Origin: Actinobacteria bacterium IMCC19121
GTDB taxonomy: Bacteria > Actinomycetota > Actinomycetes > Nanopelagicales > Nanopelagicaceae
Assembly (NCBI GenBank): GCA_002284895.1
Contig: CP015605.1
Coordinates: forward strand, 682,001 to 746,000
Direction: 5' to 3'
DNA length: 64,000 nucleotides
The notes below the pieces were generated by a model. The model was not told the origin of the DNA. It ran no database searches and was given only the letters and a program-made list of their open reading frames with translations. The position numbers were made by a program, and so were the translations under genes. Each line of letters starts with the position of its first letter. Positions within the stretch are counted from its first letter, which is position 1. Below, one piece after another: positions 45,499 to 55,175 of the stretch.

Positions 45499-47175
45499 AT
45501 GTCACCATTAAAATCTCGTAAAGAGCGTCCTTGGTGGCGTGATGCCGTTACCTACCAAATTTATCCACGCTCCTATGCTGATTCAAATGGTGATGGCATT
45601 GGTGATGTTGAGGGTATTCGCTCACGTCTTCCATATTTAAAGCAATTAGGTATTGATGCAATTTGGATTTCTCCGTGGTATCCATCACCTCAACACGATC
45701 ATGGCTATGACGTTGCCGACTACATGGATATCGAACCTGATTACGGAACTCTTGCCCAAGCTGAAACATTGATAAAAGAAGCAAGTGATCTTGGAATTAA
45801 GTTAATCGTTGACATTGTTCCTAACCACACTTCAAGTGATCACAAATGGTTTCAAGCAGCTCTAAAGGCAGGACCTGGATCACCTGAGCGCGATCGCTAT
45901 ATGTTCCGCGATGGCAAAGGACCTAACGGAGATTTGCCACCAAATAACTGGGAAGCAGTCTTTGGGGGATGCGCATGGGAGCGCGTCATTGAAGCAGATG
46001 GAAAACCAGGACAGTGGTATTTACACCTCTTTGCTGTTGAACAACCTGACCTTAATTGGGAGAACCCAGAAGTAGTTGCCCACTTAGAAGATGTTTTGAA
46101 GTTCTGGTTAGATCGCGGTGTTGCAGGTTTTCGTATCGATGTTGCCCATGGATTGTTTAAAGAAGCGGGCTTGCCAGATATTAGAAAAGATCCAGCGGCA
46201 TCAATGCTGGGCACAGAACACAAACCTTTCTGGGATCAAGAAGGCGTCCACGATGTTTATCGTGCTTGGCGCAAGATTCTTGATTCATATCCAGGAGATC
46301 GCATGGCAGTTGCTGAAGCCTGGGTTAGTCCATCAGAGCGCATTGCGCGCTATGTGCGATCAGATGAGCTGCAGAACTCTTTTAACTTTGAAATGCTAAC
46401 AACGCTCTGGGATGCCAAAGAGATTAAGACAAAGATTAATAACTCTATTGATGCACTAGAAGAAGTGGGAGCACCAACTTCTTGGGTATTTAACAATCAC
46501 GATGTTGTGCGCTCAGTTGATCGCCTAGATCTAGGACTTACAAATCATGGTGATACAACCCTTTCACGCCAAGGAGATCCTAAAAAACTCAACATTGCGC
46601 GTGGAACTTTGCGTGCTCGCAGTGCTGCGCTCATGACGCTGGCTCTACCTGGTGGAACGTATTTGTATCAAGGTGAAGAGTTAGCAGTTCCTGAAGTTCG
46701 CGATATTCCAGAAGATCGTTTAACTGATCCACGGTGGAAGATGAGTGGTTTTTCAGATCGTGGCCGTGATGGTTGCCGTGTTCCAATGCCATGGACTTCT
46801 AATTCAGCTGGTGCTTTTGGTTTCTCAACGAATGCCTCATTAAAGCCAGAACAAGCTTGGTTGCCACAATCATCGTGGTGGGGAACTTATGCCGTTGACA
46901 CACAAGATGGTGTTGAAGGATCAACCTTGTCTATGTATCGAAAAGCTTTAGCTATTCGCAAAGGCGAAGAAGGCTTAGGCGATGGACCGATGGAGTGGAT
47001 TGAAGCGGGCAAAGATGTTGTTGCATTTGAACGTCCTGGAGATTTTGCTTGTTACATCAACTTTGGTGCACCAATAGAGCTACCTTCTAACTCACAGGTA
47101 TTAGTTTCAAGTGGACCAATAACTGGTCACACATTGCCAACTGATACAGCCGTGTGGGTCAGATTAGTTTCTTAA
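45499..47175 (+). CDS. aglA: GH13 alpha-glucosidase
   Basis: The 558-residue family 13 hydrolase has conserved regions TYQIYPRSYADSNGDGIGD, DIVPNHTSSDHKWFQ, GFRIDVAHGLFKE (nucleophile Asp), VAEAWVS (acid/base Glu) and FNNHDVVRS. No signal peptide is present, so it acts on imported alpha-glucosides. The position next to glbO matches the mycobacterial aglA-glbO order. It has an extra insertion compared with the other GH13 protein at 17745 (ERVIEADGKPG region). One-base overlap with the next gene. Confidence 0.88.
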   Translation: MSPLKSRKERPWWRDAVTYQIYPRSYADSNGDGIGDVEGIRSRLPYLKQLGIDAIWISPWYPSPQHDHGYDVADYMDIEPDYGTLAQAETLIKEASDLGIKLIVDIVPNHTSSDHKWFQAALKAGPGSPERDRYMFRDGKGPNGDLPPNNWEAVFGGCAWERVIEADGKPGQWYLHLFAVEQPDLNWENPEVVAHLEDVLKFWLDRGVAGFRIDVAHGLFKEAGLPDIRKDPAASMLGTEHKPFWDQEGVHDVYRAWRKILDSYPGDRMAVAEAWVSPSERIARYVRSDELQNSFNFEMLTTLWDAKEIKTKINNSIDALEEVGAPTSWVFNNHDVVRSVDRLDLGLTNHGDTTLSRQGDPKKLNIARGTLRARSAALMTLALPGGTYLYQGEELAVPEVRDIPEDRLTDPRWKMSGFSDRGRDGCRVPMPWTSNSAGAFGFSTNASLKPEQAWLPQSSWWGTYAVDTQDGVEGSTLSMYRKALAIRKGEEGLGDGPMEWIEAGKDVVAFERPGDFACYINFGAPIELPSNSQVLVSSGPITGHTLPTDTAVWVRLVS

Positions 47176-48392
47176 TGCCAAATACAGCGCTGCAACAAAA
47201 AGTAGTTAAAACACTTGCTACTGCCCAAGTCTTAAATGGTGTGGGAGTTGCAGGCACTGTTGCTGCAGGTTCATTACTGGTTTCATCTATTACAGATTCT
47301 GAAACTTTGGCAGGCCTTGCACAGACTTTTTCTGTTCTAGGCGCAGCGGCAATGGCTCTGCCACTTGCCCGCTTAACTGCTCGTGGTGGTCGCAGACTTT
47401 CACTCTCTTTTGGTTATGTGGCTGGAGTTGTTGGTTCAGTAAGTGCAATCCTGGGCGGTGCCCATAAGAACATCTTTTTGATGCTTCTTGGAACTTTTCT
47501 CGTTGGCTCAGCATCAGCATCTGGCTATCAAGCCCGCTTTGCCGCAATTGATTTAGCAACAAGTGAAACTCGTGCAAAACAACTCTCATTTGTGGTGTGG
47601 GGATCAACTATTGGCGCTGTTGCTGGGCCGAATTTAATGGATCCAGCAGGCCACTTAGCAGAGCACTTCAACCTGCCAGCACTTGTTGGTCCATACATGA
47701 TCTCTGCTGCAACATTAATTTTTGCAACAGTAGTCATTCAACTCTTCCTTCGCCCTGATCCTTATTTGGTAGCTGAAAAGCAGGCCAAAGTGAAACAACA
47801 TAAAGGTTCAACCAAGGCAGCTCTTACACATATCCGCTCCAACCCAAAGGCACTTTTTGCTATCAGTGCTATCGCAATTGGGCATGTGGCAATGGTTTCA
47901 GTGATGGTGATGACGCCGATTCATATGAAGCATGTTGATGTTTCTCTTCGCATTATCGGTTTTGTTATTAGCGTTCACGTTTTGGGAATGTATGCATTTT
48001 CACCACTGGTTGGATCTTTAAGTGATCGACTTGGTCGCGTGCGCGTCATTCAAATAGGCATAACAATCTTGTTGCTATCAACTCTTGTTTCTGGCACAGC
48101 TGCAGCAGATGATGCGGTCCGCCTTGGAATTGGTCTGTTCTTACTTGGTCTGGGTTGGTCCTGCACACTCATTGCCGGTTCTGCATTTCTTTCTGAATCA
48201 GTCTCAGTTGAAATGCGTCCAGCATCCCAAGGTGCCAGTGATCTAGTAATGAACTTAGCTGGTGCAGGCGGGGGAGCCCTCGCCGGTGTAATCATCGGAA
48301 CGTTGAGTTACGGTTGGTTATGTTTCTTTGCGGCAATTCCAGTACTGGGATTGGCTGTTGGCGCTCGAAGGATAATGAAGATTGAAAACTAA
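47175..48392 (+). CDS. MFS transporter
   Basis: This transporter of 405 residues has twelve predicted membrane helices. The characteristic loop ARLTARGGRRLSL follows helix 2 and SDRLGRVRV lies at the equivalent place in the second half. ATG 47175 shares one base with the stop of the glucosidase gene (TAATG), so they are co-translated. Substrate is not determinable, but a sugar or drug role is possible from context. Confidence 0.85.
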   Translation: MPNTALQQKVVKTLATAQVLNGVGVAGTVAAGSLLVSSITDSETLAGLAQTFSVLGAAAMALPLARLTARGGRRLSLSFGYVAGVVGSVSAILGGAHKNIFLMLLGTFLVGSASASGYQARFAAIDLATSETRAKQLSFVVWGSTIGAVAGPNLMDPAGHLAEHFNLPALVGPYMISAATLIFATVVIQLFLRPDPYLVAEKQAKVKQHKGSTKAALTHIRSNPKALFAISAIAIGHVAMVSVMVMTPIHMKHVDVSLRIIGFVISVHVLGMYAFSPLVGSLSDRLGRVRVIQIGITILLLSTLVSGTAAADDAVRLGIGLFLLGLGWSCTLIAGSAFLSESVSVEMRPASQGASDLVMNLAGAGGGALAGVIIGTLSYGWLCFFAAIPVLGLAVGARRIMKIEN

Positions 48393-49647
48393 TCGCAGAA
48401 TTCACCCAGCATGGATTGCCGCCATTGTTACTTTCTTTACCCTGGTTGCAACTGCAGGTTTTAGATCCGCACCTTCTGTATTAATCATTCCCTTACAAGA
48501 TGCCTTTGGTTGGCACCGTGATCAAATCTCTCTCGCAATTGCAATTAACGTCCTTCTCTATGGCTTAACTGCACCTTTTGCTGCAGCATTGATGGAGCGC
48601 TTTACGGTGAGAAAAGTAGTGATGGGCGCGCTTACAACGGTGAGTACTGGCGCTTTCTTAACTACTTTGATTCATGCTCCGTGGCAGTTAATTGCAACAT
48701 GGGGTGTCATCGTTGGTATTGGCACAGGATCAATGGCACTTGTCTTTGCAGCAACAGTTGCAAACCGCTGGTTTGTTAAGCGCCGCGGCTTAGTCATTGG
48801 TGGACTAACTGCAGCCGCTGCCATGGGACAGTTGATCTTTTTGCCAGGTCTTACGCATCTATCCGGGATGTATGGGTGGAAATCAATTGGTCTAACAATT
48901 GGTGCAGCTGCATTGTTAATGGTTCCTATGATCTTTGTGTTCCTTCGTGAGAGACCAGCAGATTTAGGGTATTTACCATACGGGGCTCCTGATGATTGGA
49001 CTCCACCGCCTCGATCTGAAATGAATGCAGCACGTTTAGCCATTGTTACATTGAAAGAAGCCAGTTCCCATAAAGATTTTTGGTATCTCTTTGGTTCATT
49101 CTTTGTCTGTGGTTTATCAACTAGCGGATTAATTGGAACGCATTTTATTCCAGCAGCCCATGATCATGGAATGGGTCAAGTTGTTGCTGCATCACTTCTG
49201 GCATTAGTTGGTGTCTTTGATGTTATCGGCACTATTTTCTCAGGCTGGCTTACTGATAAATATGATCCACGCAAGCTTCTCTTTTTCTACTACGGACTAC
49301 GTGGCCTTTCACTGTTCTTACTTCCATCCATTCTTTTCTCATCTGTTCATCCATCCACACTCGTCTTTGTTATCTTCTATGGCCTTGACTGGGTAGCAAC
49401 AGTTCCACCAACGGTGATGCTGTGCAGAACGATTTTGGGTCCAGAGCGCGCAACAGTTATCTACGGTTGGGTATTTGCTGCCCATCAAATTGGCGGTGCT
49501 ATTGCAGCATTTGGCGCAGCCGTTGTGCGAGTGCAGTTTGGTGACTATGCAGCCGCGTTTTATATAAGTGGCGGCCTTTGTCTGATCACTACATATTTCG
49601 TTTTGCAGATTGCCAAGGGCAAAGACATGGCTAGCCTTAGATCATGA
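48382..49647 (+). CDS. MFS transporter (monocarboxylate/OFA-like)
   Basis: The 421-residue transporter has twelve helices. N-terminal HPAWIAAIVTFFTLVATAG, the segment FGWHRDQISLAIAINVLLYG and a central charged loop (RERPADLGYLPYG) resemble monocarboxylate or oxalate/formate antiporter-like members. Start is TTG, overlapping the preceding gene by 11 bases. Two MFS genes in tandem interrupt the aglA-glbO order seen in mycobacteria. Substrate unknown. Confidence 0.83.
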   Translation: MKTNRRIHPAWIAAIVTFFTLVATAGFRSAPSVLIIPLQDAFGWHRDQISLAIAINVLLYGLTAPFAAALMERFTVRKVVMGALTTVSTGAFLTTLIHAPWQLIATWGVIVGIGTGSMALVFAATVANRWFVKRRGLVIGGLTAAAAMGQLIFLPGLTHLSGMYGWKSIGLTIGAAALLMVPMIFVFLRERPADLGYLPYGAPDDWTPPPRSEMNAARLAIVTLKEASSHKDFWYLFGSFFVCGLSTSGLIGTHFIPAAHDHGMGQVVAASLLALVGVFDVIGTIFSGWLTDKYDPRKLLFFYYGLRGLSLFLLPSILFSSVHPSTLVFVIFYGLDWVATVPPTVMLCRTILGPERATVIYGWVFAAHQIGGAIAAFGAAVVRVQFGDYAAAFYISGGLCLITTYFVLQIAKGKDMASLRS

Positions 49648-50018
49648 GCAGCTTTTATGAAGAAATTGGCGGGGAAGCATTCTTTGCTGATTTAGTTTCC
49701 CAGTTTTATGCCCAGGTTGCCGTTGATCCTATTTTGCGCCCGATGTATCCAGAATCAGATTTAAAAGCTGCAGCAACGCGCTTGCAATGGTTTCTAGAAC
49801 AGTACTGGGGCGGACCAACTACCTATCAAGAAAACCGTGGACATCCACGCCTTCGCATGCGCCATGCAGAGTTTCATATCAACCTTGCAGCACATGATGC
49901 ATGGGTTAAAGCGATGCGCACGGCAGTTGATGGAATGCAAATGAGGCCAGAACACAAAGAGCAGTTGTGGAGCTATTTAGAGATGGCAGCAGCTGCCATG
50001 ATGAATCAACCAGATTGA
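49644..50018 (+). CDS. glbO: Group II truncated hemoglobin (trHbO)
   Basis: The 124-residue globin is of the 2-on-2 type. FYEEIGGEAFFADLVSQFY begins helix A/B, WFLEQYWGGP is the E helix region, and RLRMRHAEFHIN includes the likely proximal histidine. WVKAMRTAVD supplies the tryptophan of group II. It binds oxygen and may reduce NO or support respiration. It overlaps the MFS gene by four bases and the convergent MscS gene by 13. Confidence 0.93.
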   Translation: MSSFYEEIGGEAFFADLVSQFYAQVAVDPILRPMYPESDLKAAATRLQWFLEQYWGGPTTYQENRGHPRLRMRHAEFHINLAAHDAWVKAMRTAVDGMQMRPEHKEQLWSYLEMAAAAMMNQPD

Positions 50019-50554
50019 GATTGATTTCCAACTTTTAGAATTTCACCATTGCGCAAATACCACAGCGTTCCCTTTTTATCGCGCACACATGTAACGCGCA
50101 AACCAACTTTTTCAACAACACCTTGCACATCTAAAACATCAACTTGGTCACCCACACCGTATTGATCTTCAACCAGCATAAAGATTCCAGAGAGAACATC
50201 TCGCACTAGGGTCTGGGCACCAAGACCAAGTGCCACACCTAAAATTCCTGCTGATGCAATCAGTGGTCCTAAATTAAAACCAAACTCACCTAGGGCCATT
50301 GCTGTTGCAACAACCCAGATAACAGTTTTTAAAGTGCTAGAGAGAACGCCGCCGATTGTGCGAGCGCGCTCTTTTTGACGAGCAACGATGTTGCGTGGAC
50401 CAGGAACTAGATCGGCAGTTGCCAATCGATTCATTGCCCGCTCAATTGCGCGAGTTCCAAAGGCTTGGGCAATCATCGCCGAGATAAGAATGATGGCCAC
50501 CCGAAGGGGGGTGCCGCTTATCCAGTCCAGGGCGCTTTGCAGTGAATCGTTCAT
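50006..50554 (-). CDS. MscS family mechanosensitive channel (short)
   Basis: The 182-residue protein has about three hydrophobic segments, with the MscS pore helix region FNLGPLIASAGILGVALGLGAQTLVRD followed by the beta domain (GVGDQVDVLDVQGVVEKVGL, TLWYLRNGEI). It is shorter than E. coli MscS because the C-terminal domain is trimmed. It should release solutes on hypo-osmotic shock. The 3' end overlaps glbO by 13 bases on the opposite strand. Confidence 0.85.
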   Translation of the reverse strand: MNDSLQSALDWISGTPLRVAIILISAMIAQAFGTRAIERAMNRLATADLVPGPRNIVARQKERARTIGGVLSSTLKTVIWVVATAMALGEFGFNLGPLIASAGILGVALGLGAQTLVRDVLSGIFMLVEDQYGVGDQVDVLDVQGVVEKVGLRVTCVRDKKGTLWYLRNGEILKVGNQSQSG

Positions 50555-50666
50555 AGAAGTCAGACTTTATCCAAATCTTTACCTAAATATCGCTAGTCAA
50601 TACCCACGCGCTCGGGTGTTTTGGTGCAAGATAAACCAATCGCTCATAGCCAAGGAGAGGATCCGG

Positions 50667-51182
50667 ATGTCGCGGACGCTGGTGCTCAATGCCACCTACG
50701 AACCACTAGGTGTCATAACTGAACGCCGTGCGCTCATCCTTGTTCTCAATCACCGAGCAACAATGATTGAAGAGTCTGGCTCAGTCCTTCATTTCTCTGG
50801 CGGAGAAATAGAACTTCCTTCAGTTATTCGCCTTAATAAATTTGTTCGTATTCCCTATCGCCATGCAGTTCCACTTTCTCGCCGTGCAATCTTTGCAAGA
50901 GATGGCGGACGCTGTGTGTATTGCAGTGCACCTGCCACATCCATAGATCACGTGATTCCACGCAGTCGTGGTGGCGGTCACAATTGGGAGAACGTTGTCT
51001 CTGCTTGCCACAAGTGCAATCACTTAAAGGCAGATAAGCAGCTTAAAGAAATTGGCTGGAGATTGCGTCAACTTCCACGTGAGCCAGTTGGCGCTGCATG
51101 GAGAATTCTTGGAACCGGTCAAACTAATGCCAGATGGTTGCAGTATTTAGAGCCATTTGGTGTGGCAGCAGCAACTGCCTAA
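50667..51182 (+). CDS. HNH endonuclease family protein
   Basis: The 171-residue protein has a DUF-type N-terminal half and an HNH domain (FARDGGRCVYCSAPATSIDH, ISRG-like VIPRSRGGGHNWENVV, ACHKCNHLKADK). The two CxxC pairs should hold zinc. A strong ribosome site AGGAGAGG lies seven bases upstream. The position next to glbO and pepN matches Rv2469c. It is a standard actinobacterial protein of unknown cellular role, not obviously part of a defence system. Confidence 0.88.
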   Translation: MSRTLVLNATYEPLGVITERRALILVLNHRATMIEESGSVLHFSGGEIELPSVIRLNKFVRIPYRHAVPLSRRAIFARDGGRCVYCSAPATSIDHVIPRSRGGGHNWENVVSACHKCNHLKADKQLKEIGWRLRQLPREPVGAAWRILGTGQTNARWLQYLEPFGVAAATA

Positions 51183-51200
51183 AGCATTTACACTAATCCC

Positions 51201-51386
51201 ATGCGTTTACTCATGAGCACAGTTGAAGATGGCTTTGTCCCTGGCCCAGGTTTAAGTGTTGCCGAAACTGTTTTTACTTATGTAGTAATCCCAGTAGCAC
51301 TCTTTAGTGTGATTGCACTTGCAGCTTGGTTAACTTCAGCGCCAAAAGAAGAAAAGAAAGAATCTTCAGTTTCTTCCATTAACTAA
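51201..51386 (+). CDS. Small single-helix membrane protein, 61 residues
   Basis: The protein has a short polar N terminus, one hydrophobic helix (about residues 26-45, VFTYVVIPVALFSVIAL) and a Lys/Glu-rich tail (APKEEKKESSV). A second ATG at 51213 is a possible start. Its place between the HNH gene and pepN corresponds to the small gene there in mycobacteria. Stops interlock with pepN. The function is unknown. Confidence 0.6.
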   Translation: MRLLMSTVEDGFVPGPGLSVAETVFTYVVIPVALFSVIALAAWLTSAPKEEKKESSVSSIN

Positions 51387-53920
51387 TTATCCAGAGCCTG
51401 GACTTTCAAAGCTCGGATCACACCATCTTGTGCTTCTTTAACAAGTTTGCGAAGCACAGCAGGTGCATCTTTGCCCACACTTTGTAACCAAGCATCAGTT
51501 TTATCCAAAGTGCTTTGGTTAATAATCCACGTTGGATACAGGCCATTTACGAACTTAGCTGCGCCTTCATAGGATCTAGATTCCCACTCTTTGAGTAGGT
51601 TATCGAAGTAGAGATCAACAAAAGGCGTCAGAAGATGGCGCTGAATAGGGCGCTGGAAACCTGCAACTAAAGCTGAGCGCACTGATGTTTGAGCATCTTG
51701 ATGCATAACGGTATTGAATGCATAAGCCTTTGCTTCGGCATTAGGTGTTGCAGCTTTTGCACTCTGATAGAAAAGGTTTCCAGTTGTTGTGTTATCTGAG
51801 GCCAACTCTGCATCTAACTCAGCTTGAGTAGTTGCCCCACGCTCAGTGAGTGCAATGAGGAAGTCCCAGCGACGATCAGAATCAACGATTAATCCCTTAA
51901 TTTCACCATTTAGAATTCCACGCACATTCTTAATCTGCTCTGGAGTGTGTGCGTTAGCGGCAAACGCGCGTGAATAGAGAAGTTGTAGATCACTTCCAGG
52001 CGCATTTGCTTGCATGAGGTTCCAGAAACCAGCAGCGAGCTTTTCGCGATACTTATCGCGATTAGCATCGGATGCGTAGGCTTCAACGGATGTGCCAAGT
52101 TGACCAATAACAATATTGACGATGGCATCATCACTTTCACCTTCTAAACCAGCAAGTGCTACAGCCATGAAATCTGCCGTTGAGATCTGAGCATCACGGT
52201 GCATATCCCAAACCGAAGCCCACGTTACAGCTCGAGCCAGCGGATCATTTAAGCGGCCAAGGTATTTCTTTAAAGTTGCAATTGAGCGATCATCAAAGCG
52301 CAACTTGGCATAGGAAAGATCGCGATCATTGATAAGCAAAAGATCTGCAACCTTTTGACCAATTAACTCTGTAACTACAGTGCTTGCACCCACAACATCT
52401 AGTTCAACTGATTTACGTAAGTTTAGTGAGTTGCCACTGATGTCATAGAGACCAACAGCTAAGCGGTGAGGGCGAAGCTCTTTTGAACCAGCAGGAACTA
52501 GAGGAACCTCTTGTGAGATGACAACGCTCTTATAGTTTTCGCCATCCATTTCTATCTGCGGACGCAAAGTGTTTACACCTGCAGTTTGTAGCCAAGTGTG
52601 AACCCAGGTCTCTAACTTGCGACCACTGGCAGCTTCTAGTTCTACTAACAAATCATTGAGCGTTGTATTACCCCAAGCATGCTTAGCAAAATACTTTTGC
52701 AATCCTGCAATGAATTGCGGGCGACCAACGTGGGCAACGAGTTGATGCAACACAGAGGCACCCTTTGAATATGTAATGCCATCAAAGTTAGCGTTTACTG
52801 CTTCCATATCCACCATGTCAGCGATGATGGGGTGAGTGGATGAGAGTTGATCTTGGCGATAAGCCCAGTTCTTTCTAGCGCTGTTGAACTCAGTCCAAGC
52901 ACCGGTGAAGCGTGTTGACTCAGAGAGAGCTAAGTAAGAGGCCCACTCAGCAAATGATTCATTGAGCCACAGGTCATCCCACCATGACATTGTGACCATG
53001 TCGCCAAACCACATGTGCGCCATTTCATGCAAGATTGTGTTGGCACGTGAAAGGTATGACTTTTCTGGCATATGTGAGCGGAAAACTAGAACATCTTCAC
53101 GGAATGTGACTGCTCCAGCGTTTTCCATTGCACCGAAGTTGAAATCAACAACTGCGATTTGATCATATTTTTCAAATGGATAAGCCAGACCAAAGACCTT
53201 TTCAAAGTATTCAAAGCCCTGCTTAGTAATAAGGAAGATATCTTCTGGATCTAGATACTGCATCATTGATTTGCGGCAGTAAATTCCAAGCGGAATCTCT
53301 TTCGAGCCTTTATAGACATCATGGACGGATGAGTACGGCCCGGCAATGAGTGCATCTAAGTAGGTTGGAATGCGTGGGGTTGTTGTGAACTTCCATTCAA
53401 CTAAATCACCTTTAGTTGTCTTTGACTCAACTGGGTTATTTGAAACTGCCTGCCAGTGGCCAGGAGTTGTTACGGTGAGAGTGAAAGTTGCTTTAAGAGA
53501 TGGTTGATCAAAGCAAGCAAACATGTTGCGGATATGTGCTGTCTCACCTTGTGAGTATAAATAAACTTCTCCATCGGCTGGATCAACCGAGCGCTGCAAA
53601 CCTTCACCTGATTTTGAATACTCAGCATTCATCTCAATAACTAGGGTGTTATCTGCAGCTAAGTTGTTAAGGAAAATACTTTCGCCATCAAAGTTAGAAA
53701 CATCAACGGCTGCGCCGTTAAGGGTTGCGCTAATAACGCTGCGTCCCACTGCATCAATAAAGGTTGAGTAGCCAGGCTTATTGCACGTAAATGAAACCTC
53801 TGATTTTGAGTAAAAGGTTTCTTCGCCCTTTGTCACATCCAGGGTCACTTCATAGCTGTTTACGTAAAGATGCTCCGCACGATCTCTAGCTTCAATACGG
53901 CTCAAATTCAGACCTGGCAC
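51383..53920 (-). CDS. pepN: Aminopeptidase N (M1 family)
   Basis: The 845-residue metallopeptidase has the substrate-binding GAMENAGAV motif and the zinc site HEMAHMWFGDMVTMSWWDDLW with the distal Glu in LNESFAEW. An ERAP1-like C-terminal helical region follows. It removes N-terminal amino acids from peptides and probably recycles products of ClpP and other proteases. There is no signal peptide, so it is cytosolic. The length is typical of the actinobacterial PepN. Confidence 0.97.
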   Translation of the reverse strand: MPGLNLSRIEARDRAEHLYVNSYEVTLDVTKGEETFYSKSEVSFTCNKPGYSTFIDAVGRSVISATLNGAAVDVSNFDGESIFLNNLAADNTLVIEMNAEYSKSGEGLQRSVDPADGEVYLYSQGETAHIRNMFACFDQPSLKATFTLTVTTPGHWQAVSNNPVESKTTKGDLVEWKFTTTPRIPTYLDALIAGPYSSVHDVYKGSKEIPLGIYCRKSMMQYLDPEDIFLITKQGFEYFEKVFGLAYPFEKYDQIAVVDFNFGAMENAGAVTFREDVLVFRSHMPEKSYLSRANTILHEMAHMWFGDMVTMSWWDDLWLNESFAEWASYLALSESTRFTGAWTEFNSARKNWAYRQDQLSSTHPIIADMVDMEAVNANFDGITYSKGASVLHQLVAHVGRPQFIAGLQKYFAKHAWGNTTLNDLLVELEAASGRKLETWVHTWLQTAGVNTLRPQIEMDGENYKSVVISQEVPLVPAGSKELRPHRLAVGLYDISGNSLNLRKSVELDVVGASTVVTELIGQKVADLLLINDRDLSYAKLRFDDRSIATLKKYLGRLNDPLARAVTWASVWDMHRDAQISTADFMAVALAGLEGESDDAIVNIVIGQLGTSVEAYASDANRDKYREKLAAGFWNLMQANAPGSDLQLLYSRAFAANAHTPEQIKNVRGILNGEIKGLIVDSDRRWDFLIALTERGATTQAELDAELASDNTTTGNLFYQSAKAATPNAEAKAYAFNTVMHQDAQTSVRSALVAGFQRPIQRHLLTPFVDLYFDNLLKEWESRSYEGAAKFVNGLYPTWIINQSTLDKTDAWLQSVGKDAPAVLRKLVKEAQDGVIRALKVQALDN

Positions 53921-53986
53921 TTGTAACTCCTCTTAATGGATGGGGCGCTTTTGTAGGTTCCAATCCAACCATGACAGAGTTAGGAC

Positions 53987-54646
53987 ATGGAACGCCCTTC
54001 GGTACGCAGCTATAGCATCCGGGGCTCTCGTATTACCCAGGCCCAACGTGCAGCAAAAGATGAACTACAGGCTATTTATGGGATTGCCGTTGAGGAAAAG
54101 AAAGTAAATCTAAAAGAAATCTTTCCTACCAGCCAGAAAATCATTATGGAGATTGGTTTTGGCATGGGGGAAGCAACTGCAATCATCGCTAAAAATCACC
54201 CCAATAACGGCTATATCGCAGTCGATGTGCACCCACCAGGCATCGGCAAACTCTTAGGCCGCATTGTGGAAAATGAGCTAAAGAATCTGCGCGTGATTGA
54301 GGATGATGTTCATATCGTTTTGCCTCATATGTTTGAGGATGAATCTTTAGATGCAATCCATCTTTACTTTCCAGATCCATGGCCAAAGAAAAAACACAAT
54401 AAGCGCCGAATCGTAAATGAAGGTTTTCTTTCTCTCATTCACCCAAAGTTAAAAAAGGGTGGCTATATCCACATTGCAACTGACTGGGTTCCTTATGCAA
54501 TCAGCATGCAGGATGTTTTTGCGGCCTCAGCTTTATTTACTGGGGGAGTAATTGAAAAACCAGAATCACGTCCGGTCACACGCTTTGAAGGCCAGGGGAT
54601 CGATAAAGATCACCAAGTTACTGATTTGATGTATTTTCGAAAGTAG
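53987..54646 (+). CDS. trmB: tRNA (guanine-N7-)-methyltransferase
   Basis: The 219-residue enzyme makes m7G46 in tRNA. It carries SAM motif IIMEIGFGMGEATAIIA, VDVHPPGIGKLL, and the catalytic hallmark HLYFPDPWPKKKHNKRR. Its 3' end overlaps the convergent rpiB by 29 bases. It is divergent from pepN with about 66 bases between. Complete and typical. Confidence 0.96.
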   Translation: MERPSVRSYSIRGSRITQAQRAAKDELQAIYGIAVEEKKVNLKEIFPTSQKIIMEIGFGMGEATAIIAKNHPNNGYIAVDVHPPGIGKLLGRIVENELKNLRVIEDDVHIVLPHMFEDESLDAIHLYFPDPWPKKKHNKRRIVNEGFLSLIHPKLKKGGYIHIATDWVPYAISMQDVFAASALFTGGVIEKPESRPVTRFEGQGIDKDHQVTDLMYFRK

Positions 54647-55073
54647 ATATTTTGTTGATGCGTCGCACGTGACGCTCATCATTAGTAAATGGTGTTTCAA
54701 TGAATGCATCAATGATCACTTTGCACTCATCAATTGAATGCATTCGCCCGCCAATACCCACCACATTTGCGTTGTTGTGCTCTTTTGCAAGCTTTGCTGT
54801 TTCAACGCTCCACGCTAATGCAGCTCTCACGCCTTTAACTTTGTTCGCAGCAATTTGCTCACCATTTCCAGAGCCACCCAGAACAATTCCCAATGAACCG
54901 GCATCTTTAACCGTTGCAACCGCTGCTGGAATGCAAAAATCTGGGTAGTCATCTAGTGCGTCATATTCATGTGGACCGTGGTCAGTGACTGTGTGACCCT
55001 GTGACTGAAGGTATTGAACTAGAGCACTCTTTAACTCAAGGCCTGCATGGTCACTTCCGATATGAATCTTCAT
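54618..55073 (-). CDS. rpiB: Ribose-5-phosphate isomerase B
   Basis: The 151-residue LacA/RpiB fold protein interconverts ribose-5-phosphate and ribulose-5-phosphate in the pentose phosphate pathway. It shows GSDHAGLELK and the loop GGSGNGEQIAANKVKG. As in the mycobacterial class, the loop carries Glu rather than the Cys used by E. coli. HNNANVVGIGGRM follows. A bidirectional hairpin terminator lies upstream of its start and downstream of the 55176 gene. Confidence 0.96.
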   Translation of the reverse strand: MKIHIGSDHAGLELKSALVQYLQSQGHTVTDHGPHEYDALDDYPDFCIPAAVATVKDAGSLGIVLGGSGNGEQIAANKVKGVRAALAWSVETAKLAKEHNNANVVGIGGRMHSIDECKVIIDAFIETPFTNDERHVRRINKISTFENTSNQ

Positions 55074-55108
55074 GTGCGCATCTTGCCATTAACAACGTGG
55101 GCATAAAG

Positions 55109-55144
55109 AAAACCCGCCACATTCTCATCGATGTGGCGGGTTTT
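55109..55144. terminator. Intrinsic hairpin terminator (bidirectional)
   Basis: A 14-base-pair perfect stem AAAACCCGCCACAT with its complement ATGTGGCGGGTTTT around an eight-base loop. The A run and T run at the ends make it usable in both directions. It would end transcription of the secreted protein gene at 55176 (minus strand) and insulate rpiB. Confidence 0.9.
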
Positions 55145-55175
55145 CACCCTTAGGAGGTTCTAGCTTTATCAGAAG

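Noticed and set aside
50667-51182. Homing or defence nuclease call for the HNH protein
   Set aside because: It is a standard core gene beside glbO and pepN in actinobacteria, with no intron or mobility sign.
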